Assembly: GCF_026686735.1 (NCBI RefSeq)
Contig: NZ_CP113432.1
Coordinates: 62,001-126,000, forward strand
Length of the DNA stretch: 64,000 nt
Direction: 5' to 3'
Source: Pseudomonas triclosanedens
GTDB lineage: Bacteria > Pseudomonadota > Gammaproteobacteria > Pseudomonadales > Pseudomonadaceae
The first letter of the stretch is position 1; every line of letters begins with the position of its first letter. Below the pieces are notes generated by a model. That model saw only the letters and a program-made list of their open reading frames with translations, searched no databases and was not told the origin of the DNA. The translations under genes and the position numbers were made by a program. This document shows positions 1 through 8,369 of the stretch, piece by piece.

Positions 1-139
1 TGTCGGTCATCCCCACAGGACAAAAAAAGATCAGGTGCGGCCTGCGGCGACGAACGAGGTCGCGGCATTCGCTTGGTGAATGCGGTTCGGCTTGCGCCGC
101 GCGCTTGGCATAGTGAAGTGCTCACCGGGAGGGCGTGCG

Positions 140-1090
140 ATGAACGAGTTCGAACACCGGATGCTGGCGGTCAACGGCATCCAGCTCAGCCTCTACAGTT
201 GCGGCCCGCTGGATGGTCGACCGGTCTGGCTGCTGCATGGCTTTCCCGAGTGCTGGCATTCCTGGCAGCACCAGATGCGCGCGCTGGCGGCTGCCGGTTA
301 TCGCGTGTTCGCCCCGGAGATGCGTGGCTACGGCCAGAGCAGCGCGCCCGAGGCGGTGGACGCCTACGATGTGCTGACCTTGTGCGCGGACATCCAGGCG
401 GCGATGGACGTGCTGGGCCATGAGCGCGTGGCGATGGTCGGCCACGACTGGGGGGCCCCGGTGGCCTGGCACCTGGCGCTGCTGGAGCCTGAGCGGATCG
501 AGGCTCTGGTGACGCTGTCGGTGCCTTTCGCCGGAAGGCCGAAGCGACCGGCGGTGGAAATCATGCGCGAGGTGTTCGCCGGGCGATTCTTCTACATCCT
601 CTACTTCCAGCAGCCTGGCGTCGCGGAGGCGGAGCTGGATGCGGACATCGCTCTGAGCCTGCGGCACTTCCTGGGCGACAATGTGCGCCTGGCGCCGGAC
701 CAGACGCCGGACACACCGCTGTTCGCGCACTCCCCGCCGCCACCGGAGCACCCAGCCTGGTGCAGTGCCGAGGACTTCCAGTGGTATGTGCGCACCTTCG
801 CCGGACGCGGCCTGCGCGGTGCGTTGAACTGGTACCGCAACTTCGAGCGCACCTGGCAGCGCACCGAGCCGCTGGCGGGGCGCAAGGTCGAGCAGCCGAC
901 GCTGTTCCTGATCGGCGACCGCGATCCGGTTGGCCGCTTCGAGTCCTACACCTTGCAGCGGATGCCCGAACATGTGCCGCATCTGGAACAGCACACGCTG
1001 GAGAACTGCGGGCACTGGATTCAGAACCAGCAGCCGGCGCGGGTCAACGCACTGCTGCTGGACTTCCTCGGTCGCCATTACGGCGCCTGA
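140..1090 (+). CDS. alpha/beta hydrolase, epoxide-hydrolase-like
   Basis: A 316-residue alpha/beta-hydrolase of the soluble epoxide hydrolase type. The oxyanion-hole motif HGFPE lies at residues 33-37 and the nucleophile elbow GHDWGA has Asp103, as expected for epoxide hydrolases or dehalogenases rather than serine esterases. A distal acid lies in GDRDPVG and the catalytic His in CGHWIQ near the C terminus. The cap carries WYRNFERTW, consistent with a ring-opening Tyr. The ATG at 140 was preferred over one at 80 because a GGGAGGG Shine-Dalgarno sequence sits just upstream and the protein then begins directly before the first strand. No signal peptide, so cytoplasmic. The substrate is unknown. 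The AraC gene 70 bp downstream on the same strand may regulate it (inference). Confidence 0.85.
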   Translation: MNEFEHRMLAVNGIQLSLYSCGPLDGRPVWLLHGFPECWHSWQHQMRALAAAGYRVFAPEMRGYGQSSAPEAVDAYDVLTLCADIQAAMDVLGHERVAMVGHDWGAPVAWHLALLEPERIEALVTLSVPFAGRPKRPAVEIMREVFAGRFFYILYFQQPGVAEAELDADIALSLRHFLGDNVRLAPDQTPDTPLFAHSPPPPEHPAWCSAEDFQWYVRTFAGRGLRGALNWYRNFERTWQRTEPLAGRKVEQPTLFLIGDRDPVGRFESYTLQRMPEHVPHLEQHTLENCGHWIQNQQPARVNALLLDFLGRHYGA

Positions 1091-1160
1091 GCCAGGCCGG
1101 CTTGTGGACGCAGGTTGCGATGGGTAAGGTCTGACGCCACTGTGCCGTCCGCCGAGTCCC

Positions 1161-2189
1161 ATGAGCGCATCCCACGTCGAATTGCCCAACGCCTTCTACG
1201 CGCCGACCCTGCTGCCGGCCATCGAGGAACTGTTGTCCCGAGGCGTCGGCGCCCAGGCCCTGGAAGCGTGTTTCCGGCGCAGCCTGCTGGAGCTGCGCAC
1301 GCCGCTGGTGCGGGTTCCACTGTTCCTCTCGCGGCGCTTCTGGGCGTTGGCGGAAGAGGCCAGCGGTGACCCGGCGATCGGCTTGCAGGCCGCGCGGCAC
1401 TTCGCGTCCAGCCTCACCAATGGGCTGACCTACCTGTTCGATGTGGCGCCGACGCTGGAGTCGGCCTGCGCGCATTTCGCCGAGTACTTTCCCTACTTCA
1501 ACGGCTCGCTGTGCGTCGAGCTGCACCGCCGCGACGGCAGGGTGATGCTGTCGCTGCGCGAGCGCGGCGCGCTGCGTTCCGGCCGCCAGAGCCGCGAGTA
1601 CACGGTGGTGGGCATCTGCAGCCTGCTGCGGCGCAAGCTGCTGGCCAGCGGGATCACCCAGGACCCGTTGCTGAGCATCGACCTGCCCGGTGCCGCGCCA
1701 GTCAACGACGAGCGCTATGTGCAGGCGCTGCGCGCGCCACTGCGATGGGGCGCGCCGGACCTGGTGCTGCACCTGGACGCCGCGCTGTTCGGGCGTGTGC
1801 TGGCGCCGCACAACGCGATGCTGGAAGGCACCCTGGTCGGCTTGCTCGACCAGGCGCGGGCGCAGACCCAGCGCACTTTGCTGGATGACGCGGCTGACTA
1901 CATCGCGCGGGAGCTGCCTGGCGGGGCGAGCTTCCAGTCGTTTTGCGAAGGCCGCCACCTGACTGAGCGCACGGCCGCGCGGCGGTTGCTCAGCCACGGC
2001 TGGCGCTACAGCGAACTGCTCGACGAGCAGCGTCGCTACCTGGCGGTGGACTTGCTGGAGGATGCGCGGCTGGGCTTGGCGCAGATCACCGACCAGCTCG
2101 GCTACGGCGATCTGCAGAGTTTCTCCCGCGCCTTCAGCCGCTGGTACGGCACCAGCCCGGGCGCCTGGCGCGACGCCCTGCCCGGCTGA
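1161..2189 (+). CDS. AraC-family transcriptional regulator
   Basis: A 342-residue regulator with an N-terminal arabinose-binding-like domain of the OruR/ArgR-type AraC group and a C-terminal AraC helix-turn-helix pair over about the last 100 residues. Visible signatures are LTERTAARRLLSHGWRY for the first HTH and ITDQLGYGDLQSFSRAFSRW with GTSPGAWR for the second. The length is typical of this subfamily. It follows the epoxide-hydrolase-like gene by 70 bp on the same strand, so joint transcription is possible. The ligand and targets cannot be read from the sequence. Confidence 0.88.
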   Translation: MSASHVELPNAFYAPTLLPAIEELLSRGVGAQALEACFRRSLLELRTPLVRVPLFLSRRFWALAEEASGDPAIGLQAARHFASSLTNGLTYLFDVAPTLESACAHFAEYFPYFNGSLCVELHRRDGRVMLSLRERGALRSGRQSREYTVVGICSLLRRKLLASGITQDPLLSIDLPGAAPVNDERYVQALRAPLRWGAPDLVLHLDAALFGRVLAPHNAMLEGTLVGLLDQARAQTQRTLLDDAADYIARELPGGASFQSFCEGRHLTERTAARRLLSHGWRYSELLDEQRRYLAVDLLEDARLGLAQITDQLGYGDLQSFSRAFSRWYGTSPGAWRDALPG

Positions 2190-2190
2190 T

Positions 2191-2646
2191 TCAGGCGCTG
2201 CGGCGCATGCCGATGTGCGGGATGTCATCTTCCAGGTAGACCTCAGTGACCGGCGCGAAACCGTAGCGACCGTAGTAGCCCTGCAGATGCGCCTGCGCCG
2301 AGAGGTAGATCGGCAGGCCCGGCCAGCGCCGGGCGATGTCGGCGAGGGCGTGTTCCATCAGTTCATGGCCCAGGCCCTGGCCGCGCCCGTTCGGCGCGAT
2401 CACCACGCGGCCAATCACCACCTCACCGTCGTGCTGAAGCGGGTCGAGCAGGCGCAGGTAGCCGAGCAGTTGTCCGCCCTCTTCAACCATCAGGTGGCAG
2501 GTGTCGCCTATGAGGTCGAGGCCATCGACTTCCTGATAGGGGCACTTCTGCTCGACCACGAAGACCTCGGTGCGCAGGCTGAGAATCGCGTACAGCTCCT
2601 CCGTGCTCAGTTCGCTGTGGTGCTTGCAGGTCCAGGTCCGGCTCAT
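2191..2646 (-). CDS. ElaA-type GNAT N-acetyltransferase
   Basis: A 151-residue single-domain GNAT acetyltransferase of the ElaA family. The early segment LRTEVFVVEQKCPYQEVDG is the ElaA hallmark, and the acetyl-CoA pyrophosphate loop appears as RVVIAPNGRGQGLG (about residues 80-93). The C-terminal QGYYGRYGF strand-loop is also typical. The start at 2646 has an AGGAG site about 6 nt upstream. A longer reading upstream would run into the neighbouring LysR gene and was rejected. The gene is convergent with the AraC gene, with a 1-bp gap between the stops. The acceptor substrate is unknown for the family. Confidence 0.9.
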   Translation of the reverse strand: MSRTWTCKHHSELSTEELYAILSLRTEVFVVEQKCPYQEVDGLDLIGDTCHLMVEEGGQLLGYLRLLDPLQHDGEVVIGRVVIAPNGRGQGLGHELMEHALADIARRWPGLPIYLSAQAHLQGYYGRYGFAPVTEVYLEDDIPHIGMRRSA

Positions 2647-2689
2647 GATGGGTGCTCCTGTCGATGGGGGCGTCATGTTAGCGCGCCGT

Positions 2690-3607
2690 TCAGACCGGCG
2701 CCTGGAAGCGCAGCAGCGCGGAGCCACCGAGGTGCCGGCGCAGCGCCTCGATGGCGACCTTGACCTTGGCCGGCTGCGCATCGCGGCGGGGCGTGACGGC
2801 GTAGATGCCGAACGGCGGCAACGTCCATTGCGGCAGTAGGCGCAGCAGACGGCCCTCCTCCAGCGCCTCGCGAACCTCCGGTTCGGGCTGCGCGGAAATG
2901 CCCAGACCATCAAGAGTGAACTGGCGCAGGGCGATCATGCTGTTGGCCGCCACGCGCGGCTCCAGGCGCAGCTTGCAGCCCTCCCCGTCCGGCCCGCTGA
3001 AGTTCAGGTATCCGTGGTGCGCCACGGTGTTCAGTGCGAGCCAGTCGACGCCTTGCAATTGTTGCGGATGTTCGATTGGCGGAATGCGCCGCAGGTAGGC
3101 CGGAGCTGCGCAGATGACGTTGTTCCACTCGGCGAGATGGCGCGCCACCAGGCTGGAATCGGACAGGCTGCCGACGCGGATGGCGAGGTCGATGCGCTGC
3201 CCGATCAGGTCGATCTGCTCGTCATGGAAGAACAGTTGCAGACGCAGTTGCCGGTGATTTTCCAGCAGAGGGCGCAGCGCTTCGGTGATCAGCTTGCCGG
3301 AAAAGCCCACCGGTGCGGCCAGGCGCAGTTCGCCCACGGGCGCTTCGCGCCATTCGCCCAGGCGCTGCTCGGCTTCTTCGGCGATGGCCAGCATCTGTGC
3401 GCAGCTCCGGTAGAAGGCCTCGCCCGCTTCGGTGAGCGTGAGCTTGCGGGTGGTGCGGTGCAGCAGCGTGACTTGCGCGTGGGCTTCGAGCTTGCGGATC
3501 TGCTGGCTGACAGCCGATGGCGTCATTCCCAGGCTTTCGGCGGCGGCGGCCATCGACCCGCGGGCGACCACCGTGGCGAATACCGCCATTCCCTTGAGGT
3601 TGTCCAT
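2690..3607 (-). CDS. LysR-family transcriptional regulator
   Basis: A 305-residue LysR regulator. The N-terminal winged HTH is clear (MAVFATVVARGSMAAAAES, then TPSAVSQQIRKLE and LLHRTTRKLTLTEAGEAFY), followed by a periplasmic-binding-like effector domain to the end. The start at 3607 has GGAG upstream; an ATG ten codons earlier lacks a site. It is divergent from the DUF2218 gene at 3705 with a 97-bp spacer. The usual LysR arrangement makes that gene its most likely target, which is inference. Confidence 0.9.
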   Translation of the reverse strand: MDNLKGMAVFATVVARGSMAAAAESLGMTPSAVSQQIRKLEAHAQVTLLHRTTRKLTLTEAGEAFYRSCAQMLAIAEEAEQRLGEWREAPVGELRLAAPVGFSGKLITEALRPLLENHRQLRLQLFFHDEQIDLIGQRIDLAIRVGSLSDSSLVARHLAEWNNVICAAPAYLRRIPPIEHPQQLQGVDWLALNTVAHHGYLNFSGPDGEGCKLRLEPRVAANSMIALRQFTLDGLGISAQPEPEVREALEEGRLLRLLPQWTLPPFGIYAVTPRRDAQPAKVKVAIEALRRHLGGSALLRFQAPV

Positions 3608-3704
3608 TGTGAAGCTCCGCTTAAGAGTGAAAGCCAAAATAGCGGCTTTTTCCCTGGTTTTCCGCCGCCTAGGATGGCAAGACTCGAAAAAGGAGAAGAG
3701 AACG

Positions 3705-3992
3705 ATGCCGTTAAGCCGTGCAACCGTCGCTACACCCGATGCCGCTCGCTATCTCAAGCGGCTGTGCAACCACTTCGCCCACAAGCTTCCCGTCGAGCAG
3801 ACCGATAGCCGCGGCGTACTGCGCTTCGATTTCGGCACCTGCCGCCTCGATGCCACGGCCGATGCGCTGTTGCTGGACGCCGAAGCCGCCGATGTGGAGG
3901 GCCTGGAGCGCCTGCAGAACGTGGTGGTCAGCCACCTCGACCGTTTCGCCTGGAAAGAAGGCCAACTGCCGGTGAACTGGCAAGCCGCCTGA
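3705..3992 (+). CDS. DUF2218 domain protein
   Basis: A 95-residue cytoplasmic protein matching the DUF2218 pattern: an N-terminal PDAARYLKRLCNHFAHKLPV helix, then an alternating strand region with FDFGTC, and a C-terminal VVSHLDRFAWKE. The family has no known biochemical role. AGGAGAAGAG lies just upstream of the ATG at 3705. The gene is divergent from the LysR gene and followed by a good rho-independent terminator at 4024-4047, so it is probably monocistronic. Confidence 0.8.
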   Translation: MPLSRATVATPDAARYLKRLCNHFAHKLPVEQTDSRGVLRFDFGTCRLDATADALLLDAEAADVEGLERLQNVVVSHLDRFAWKEGQLPVNWQAA

Positions 3993-4023
3993 AAACGCAG
4001 GACGCAAAGCGCCAAAACGAAAA

Positions 4024-4047
4024 ACCCGGCCAAGGCCGGGTTTTTTA
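4024..4047 (+). terminator. rho-independent terminator of DUF2218 gene
   Basis: A 9-bp perfect stem (AACCCGGCC / GGCCGGGTT) with a 2-nt loop is followed by a T-rich run, 32 bp after the DUF2218 stop codon. Confidence 0.9.
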
Positions 4048-4234
4048 TTGCCTGGAACAAGCCAGGCGTCGCCGATAGTTTTTGACCGCGTTTTAAGTTC
4101 CGGTCACATAAAGATCGCCTATTTATAGGTGTGGATTAGTAACGACCCAGTAATCATTGATTGATTTTTTGATCAATATTTGACCGAATCGAAAAGTCAA
4201 TACTTTGAAATATCTTGTAACCGTGTGACCACTT

Positions 4235-4516
4235 TTACCCCGAGTTATCCACACGGTCGATGCGCAAAATCTGTACAGAACGCCCCTTGACCCGGAATGC
4301 GGCCTGGTACGGCCAGCGCTCGATAGATAGTTCGCGCACACCTGGCACCTCGCTGGGCGCGCCGCTGCTGCTTTGCTCCAGGTTCATCAGCGGGCGCACC
4401 TGCTCGACGATGTCCTGGATGGCTCGCAGCGCTTTCTCCGGGCCGATAAGCACTACGTAGTGGTCGTAGATGGCGTCCAGGTCGGCAGCCGCCTTGTGCG
4501 TCCACTGCAGGCTCAT
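4235..4516 (-). CDS. ParE/RelE-family toxin
   Basis: A 93-residue protein of the RelE/ParE toxin superfamily. It starts SLQWTHKAAADLDAIYDHYV and ends with the typical IERWPYQAAFRVKGRSVQILRIDR strand pair, including the C-terminal basic Arg residues. The chosen start at 4516 overlaps the stop of the upstream antitoxin gene as ATGA and has a G-rich site GGGGG just ahead; an in-frame ATG four codons upstream is less well placed. Known ParE toxins act on gyrase and RelE toxins cut mRNA on the ribosome. Which applies here cannot be told. It forms a two-gene operon with the antitoxin at 4513-4740. Confidence 0.82.
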   Translation of the reverse strand: MSLQWTHKAAADLDAIYDHYVVLIGPEKALRAIQDIVEQVRPLMNLEQSSSGAPSEVPGVRELSIERWPYQAAFRVKGRSVQILRIDRVDNSG

Positions 4517-4740
4517 GCCAGCCCCCATTTCGCTTCGATGACGGTGTGCTCCAGCAGGTGGCCGGCATCGGCATCCGCCACGCCTTCATCGATCGTCGCC
4601 ACGTGCCAGCTCTGCCGCTCCAGGTACTGCGCCAGGGCCTGGCGCAGGTGATACGGGCGGTCGCGATGGGTGGCACGGGCCAACTGGTCCAGCGCTTCGA
4701 CAAGGGCGTCATCCGCGCGGAAGGAAACAACGGTGGTCAA
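4513..4740 (-). CDS. ribbon-helix-helix antitoxin
   Basis: A 75-residue small protein with an N-terminal RHH (CopG/ParD-like) DNA-binding fold: VVSFRADDALVEALDQLA is the strand and first helix, HLRQALAQYLE the second. The C-terminal half (EGVADADAGHLLEHTVIEA) would bind the toxin. I chose a TTG start at 4740 because it precedes the RHH strand and has GGAG about 11 nt upstream; no in-frame ATG lies nearby. Its stop overlaps the toxin start. Upstream palindromes at 4763-4772 and 4792-4799 are plausible operators for autoregulation. Confidence 0.78.
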   Translation of the reverse strand: MTTVVSFRADDALVEALDQLARATHRDRPYHLRQALAQYLERQSWHVATIDEGVADADAGHLLEHTVIEAKWGLA

Positions 4741-4762
4741 TTTTCGTACAGCTCCGTTTACG

Positions 4763-4799
4763 CTGTATACAGTGTTTACAACGATAACATACGTATACG
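4763..4799. promoter_or_regulatory. candidate antitoxin operator with two GTATAC palindromes
   Basis: Directly upstream of the antitoxin start lie the perfect palindromes CTGTATACAG (4763-4772) and CGTATACG (4792-4799), both centred on GTATAC and spaced 28 bp, in a local AT-rich stretch within GC-rich DNA. RHH antitoxins bind short repeated palindromes at their own promoter. Assignment as operator is inference. Confidence 0.5.
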
Positions 4800-4997
4800 A
4801 ATCAAGCACTTGGCGGGGGAGGGTTTTTGCGGGAGGAGTTGCTTTAGAGCGCTCAGCGTGTGGTGCGGGCTGCGCCGTCACTTTCGCGGCAGCGAAAGTT
4901 GGCTTCCGGCTTTGGGGATTTGCCCGGAGGGGTCGGTGCAGCAGGCTTGCGAGGCGACGGCCTGAATCCCACACAACAACAACAGGAGCCTCCCGCG

Positions 4998-6383
4998 ATG
5001 CTGCTCGACTACCTGATCATGCTGGTCTACGCCTTGGGCATGCTTGCCCTGGGCTGGTACGGAATGCGCAAGGCGCGCAACCAGAACGACTTCCTCGTGG
5101 CAGGGCGCCGTCTCGGCCCGGGTCTCTACCTGGGCACCATGGCCGCTGTGGTTCTGGGCGGCGCCTCCACCATCGGCACGGTGAAGCTCGGCTATCTCTA
5201 CGGGCTGTCCGGCCTGTGGCTGGTGTTCATGCTGGGCCTGGGCATCATCGTGCTCAGCCTGGTGTTCTCGCGGCAGATCGCGCGGCTGAAGGTCTACACC
5301 GTCACGCAGATCCTCGAGCAACGCTACCAGGCGTCCTCGCGGTTGATTGGCGGCGTGGTGATGGTCGCTTACGACCTGATGGTGGCGGTCACCGCTACCA
5401 TCGCCATCGGCTCGGTGACCGAGGTGGTCTTCGAGATCCCGCGTATCCCGGCGATCCTCTGCGGGGGCGGCATCGTCATCGTCTACTCGGTGATCGGCGG
5501 CATGTGGTCGCTGACCCTCACCGACATCATCCAGTTTGTCATCAAGACCCTCGGCATCTTTGCCGTGCTGCTGCCGTTGTCGATCCACGAGGCGGGCGGT
5601 CTGTCGCGCATGCAGGAAGTGTTGCCGGCGGGCTTCTTCGATCTCGGCCACATCGGTCTGGATACCATCCTCACCTACTTCCTGCTGTATTTCTTCGGCG
5701 CACTGATCGGCCAGGACATCTGGCAGCGTGTGTTCACCGCGCGCAGCGAGAAGGTGGTGCGCTATGCCGGCCTCGGCGCGGGCGTCTACTGCATGCTCTA
5801 TGGCCTGGCCTGTGCGCTGATCGGCGCCGCCGCCCATGTGCTGCTGCCCAACCTGGCAGTGCCGGAAAACGCCTATGCCGAAGTCACCCGCCAGGTGCTC
5901 CAGCCCGGTTTGCGCGGCCTGGTGGTCGCGGCGGCGCTGTCGGCCATCATGTCCACCGCCTCGGGCTGCCTGCTGGCTGCCGCCACGGTGTTCCAGGAGG
6001 ACATCTATTCGCGCTTCCTGCGCCCCGGCGCACCCAACGGCCTGCGCGAAAGCCGTCTGTTCACGCTATTGATGGGCGTGGTGATGCTGGCCCTGGCGTG
6101 CCTGGTGAACGATGTCATCGGCGCCCTGAGCATTGCCTATAACCTGCTGGTCGGTGGCCTGCTGGTGCCGATTCTCGGCGCGCTGCTGTGGCGCCGCGCT
6201 TCGGCTCGCGGGGCCATCGCCAGCATCGTCGTCGGCAGCCTGGTGGTGGTCCTGTTCATGATCATCGACGGCGTTCTCGCCAACACCCCCATCGCCTACG
6301 GCCTTCTCGCCAGCCTGCTCACCTTCGTGGTGGTCAGCCTCGCCGGCGCGCCGGCCGCCAGCCTGCAGGCGCAGGTCGACTGA
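4998..6383 (+). CDS. gpuP: sodium:solute symporter, GpuP-like guanidino-acid transporter
   Basis: A 461-residue polytopic inner-membrane transporter of the SSS family with about 13 hydrophobic segments. Family marks include GRRLGPGLYLGTMAAVVLGG after the first helix and AALSAIMSTASGCLLAAAT, which matches the SSS Na+-site region. AGGAG precedes the ATG at 4998. It is followed 27 bp later by a 318-residue ureohydrolase and then a LysR gene. That is the order, orientation and approximate lengths of P. aeruginosa gpuP-gpuA-gpuR (3-guanidinopropionate uptake and use). The substrate assignment is by synteny and family, not by transport residues. Confidence 0.8.
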   Translation: MLLDYLIMLVYALGMLALGWYGMRKARNQNDFLVAGRRLGPGLYLGTMAAVVLGGASTIGTVKLGYLYGLSGLWLVFMLGLGIIVLSLVFSRQIARLKVYTVTQILEQRYQASSRLIGGVVMVAYDLMVAVTATIAIGSVTEVVFEIPRIPAILCGGGIVIVYSVIGGMWSLTLTDIIQFVIKTLGIFAVLLPLSIHEAGGLSRMQEVLPAGFFDLGHIGLDTILTYFLLYFFGALIGQDIWQRVFTARSEKVVRYAGLGAGVYCMLYGLACALIGAAAHVLLPNLAVPENAYAEVTRQVLQPGLRGLVVAAALSAIMSTASGCLLAAATVFQEDIYSRFLRPGAPNGLRESRLFTLLMGVVMLALACLVNDVIGALSIAYNLLVGGLLVPILGALLWRRASARGAIASIVVGSLVVVLFMIIDGVLANTPIAYGLLASLLTFVVVSLAGAPAASLQAQVD

Positions 6384-6410
6384 CCCCTCTCACCCATCAG
6401 GAGACAACCC

Positions 6411-7367
6411 ATGCCCCATGACTTCCCGCAACCCATGGACGCCGCCGAGATTCCCCGCTTCGCCGGCATTCCCAGCTTCATGCGCCTGCCGATCTTCGAG
6501 GATCCGGCCCAGGTGGACATCGCGCTGCTCGGCGTGCCGTGGGACGGCGGCACCACCAACCGCGCCGGCGCTCGCCACGGCCCGCGCGAGGTGCGCAACC
6601 AGTCGAGCCTGATGCGCAAGGTGCACCATGTCAGCCGCATCGCACCCTACGATCTGGTGCGTGTCGGCGATATTGGCGATGCGCCGGTGAATCCCATCGA
6701 TCTGCTCGATTCGCTCAAGCGCATCGAAGGCTTCTACCGCCGCATTCACGCCGCCGGGACTATCCCGCTGTCGGTCGGCGGCGACCACCTGGTGACCCTG
6801 CCGATCTTTCGCGCGCTGGCCGCGGAGCGGCCGGTCGGCATGGTGCATTTCGATGCCCACTCCGACACCAATGACCGCTACTTCGGCGACAACCCCTACA
6901 CCCACGGGACGCCGTTCCGCCGCGCTATCGAGGAGGGGCTGCTGGACCCGAAGCGCACCGTGCAGATCGGCATTCGGGGCTCGATCTACTCGGCCGAAGA
7001 CGAAGCCTTCGCCAAGGACTGTGGCATCCGTGTGATCCACATGGAGGAGTTCGCCGACCTGGGCGTGGAGGCCACGCTCGCGGAGGTACATCGGGTGGTG
7101 GGACAGGAGCCGACCTACGTGACCTTCGATGTGGACGTGCTCGACCCGGCATTCGCGCCCGGTACCGGTACGCCGGAAATCGGTGGGATGACCACCTTGC
7201 AGGCGCAGCACATGATTCGGGGCCTGCAGGGGCTGAACCTGATCGGCGCCGATGTCGTGGAGGTGTCGCCGCCGTTCGACCAGGGTGGGGCGACCGCGCT
7301 GGTGGGCGCCACCATGATGTTCGAGCTGCTCTGCGTGCTGGCCGACTCGATCGCATCGCGCCGCTGA
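6411..7367 (+). CDS. gpuA: guanidino-acid ureohydrolase (guanidinopropionase, GpuA-like)
   Basis: A 318-residue ureohydrolase of the arginase/agmatinase fold, which hydrolyses a guanidino group to urea and an amine with two Mn ions. All metal ligands are visible: GGDH with His126, HFDAHSD with Asp148, His150 and Asp152, and TFDVDVLDP with Asp240 and Asp242. The N-terminal RFAGIPSFMRLP segment is typical of bacterial GbuA/GpuA enzymes. Length and position between a symporter and a LysR gene favour 3-guanidinopropionase over guanidinobutyrase or agmatinase. That choice is inference, because these enzymes share the fold and differ in specificity loops. Confidence 0.85.
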   Translation: MPHDFPQPMDAAEIPRFAGIPSFMRLPIFEDPAQVDIALLGVPWDGGTTNRAGARHGPREVRNQSSLMRKVHHVSRIAPYDLVRVGDIGDAPVNPIDLLDSLKRIEGFYRRIHAAGTIPLSVGGDHLVTLPIFRALAAERPVGMVHFDAHSDTNDRYFGDNPYTHGTPFRRAIEEGLLDPKRTVQIGIRGSIYSAEDEAFAKDCGIRVIHMEEFADLGVEATLAEVHRVVGQEPTYVTFDVDVLDPAFAPGTGTPEIGGMTTLQAQHMIRGLQGLNLIGADVVEVSPPFDQGGATALVGATMMFELLCVLADSIASRR

Positions 7368-7442
7368 CGGCCCCGGGGGTTCACGGGGCGGCATCGTCGG
7401 CGCTATAACGAAGGGCCTGCGCCCGCCGTTGCGAGAACCCCC

Positions 7443-8369
7443 ATGCTGGGCAATCTTTCCGATATCGACCTGCGCCTGCTGCGCACCTTCTGCACCATCG
7501 TCGAAGCGGGCGGCTTCACGGCCGCCCAGGTTCGCCTGAACACCAGTCTGTCGCGGCTGAGCGTGTTGGTGCGCGACCTCGAAGTGCGCCTGGGCTATTC
7601 GCTGTGTCGGCGTGGCAGCAGTGGCTTCCAGCTCACCGAGGAAGGGCAGCAGTTGTATGAGGCAGCGCAGGGATTGTTCGTTGATATCGAGCGCTTCCGC
7701 GAGCAGGTGACGGGCCTGGGTGGCCGCGACCGCGAGGTGTTGCACCTGGGCTGCGTGGATGGCGTGCTCGGCCAGCAATGCTGGCCGTTGCCGCTGGCGA
7801 TCCGGCTGTTCCGCGAGGCTCATCCGCGAGTGCGTCTGAACCTGCATACCCAGCGCCCGGATGAGCTGGAGAACGCCGTGCTGGAGGAGCGCCTGCAACT
7901 GGCCATCGGCGCCTTCCACCATCGCTTGTCCGGGCTCTGCTACCAACTGCTGTTCCGCGAGGAACAGAACCTCTATTGCGCCCGTGAGCATCCGTTCTTC
8001 GAGCGTGCGCAGGACGAGCCGTCGCTGGAGCAGATCTGCGCCGCCGAGTATGTCGGGCGTGGCTACATGGCTGAGAGCCGGCGCCCCCACGGCCTGGTAT
8101 TCAGCCGTTCCACCAATGCGTACAGCATGGAGGCCATCGCCAACCTGGTGTTCAGCGGCACCTTCATCGGCTATCTGCCGACCCACTACGCCGGCGAATG
8201 GGTTGCCGAAGGGCGCCTGCGGGCGATCCGTCCGGCGCAGTTGGCCTATGTCTCCGAATTCCATTGCGTGACGCGCCAGGGCGCGGAGCCGGGAGAGGTG
8301 CTGGGAGCGTTCCTCGATGCGCTGGCGCGCGCCCAGGCCGAGCTGGGGAGCGGAGAGCTGGCCCCGTGA
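7443..8369 (+). CDS. gpuR: LysR-family regulator, GpuR-like
   Basis: A 308-residue LysR regulator. The wHTH is visible as LRLLRTFCTIVEAGGFTAAQ, then TSLSRLSVLVRDLEVRLG and GFQLTEEGQQLYE. The HTH is atypical in having TSLSRLS where most LysR proteins have TPSAVSQ. An effector domain follows. It lies 75 bp after gpuA and its stop overlaps the GTG start of the next gene, so all four genes may form one transcript. By synteny it is the activator of the guanidinopropionate genes. Confidence 0.8.
   Translation: MLGNLSDIDLRLLRTFCTIVEAGGFTAAQVRLNTSLSRLSVLVRDLEVRLGYSLCRRGSSGFQLTEEGQQLYEAAQGLFVDIERFREQVTGLGGRDREVLHLGCVDGVLGQQCWPLPLAIRLFREAHPRVRLNLHTQRPDELENAVLEERLQLAIGAFHHRLSGLCYQLLFREEQNLYCAREHPFFERAQDEPSLEQICAAEYVGRGYMAESRRPHGLVFSRSTNAYSMEAIANLVFSGTFIGYLPTHYAGEWVAEGRLRAIRPAQLAYVSEFHCVTRQGAEPGEVLGAFLDALARAQAELGSGELAP

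Noticed and set aside
122..1189. Long minus-strand reading frame (about 355 codons) over the epoxide-hydrolase-like gene
   Set aside because: It is antisense to a gene with clear motifs, has low-complexity Arg/His/Gln-rich translation and no Shine-Dalgarno; a GC-rich shadow.
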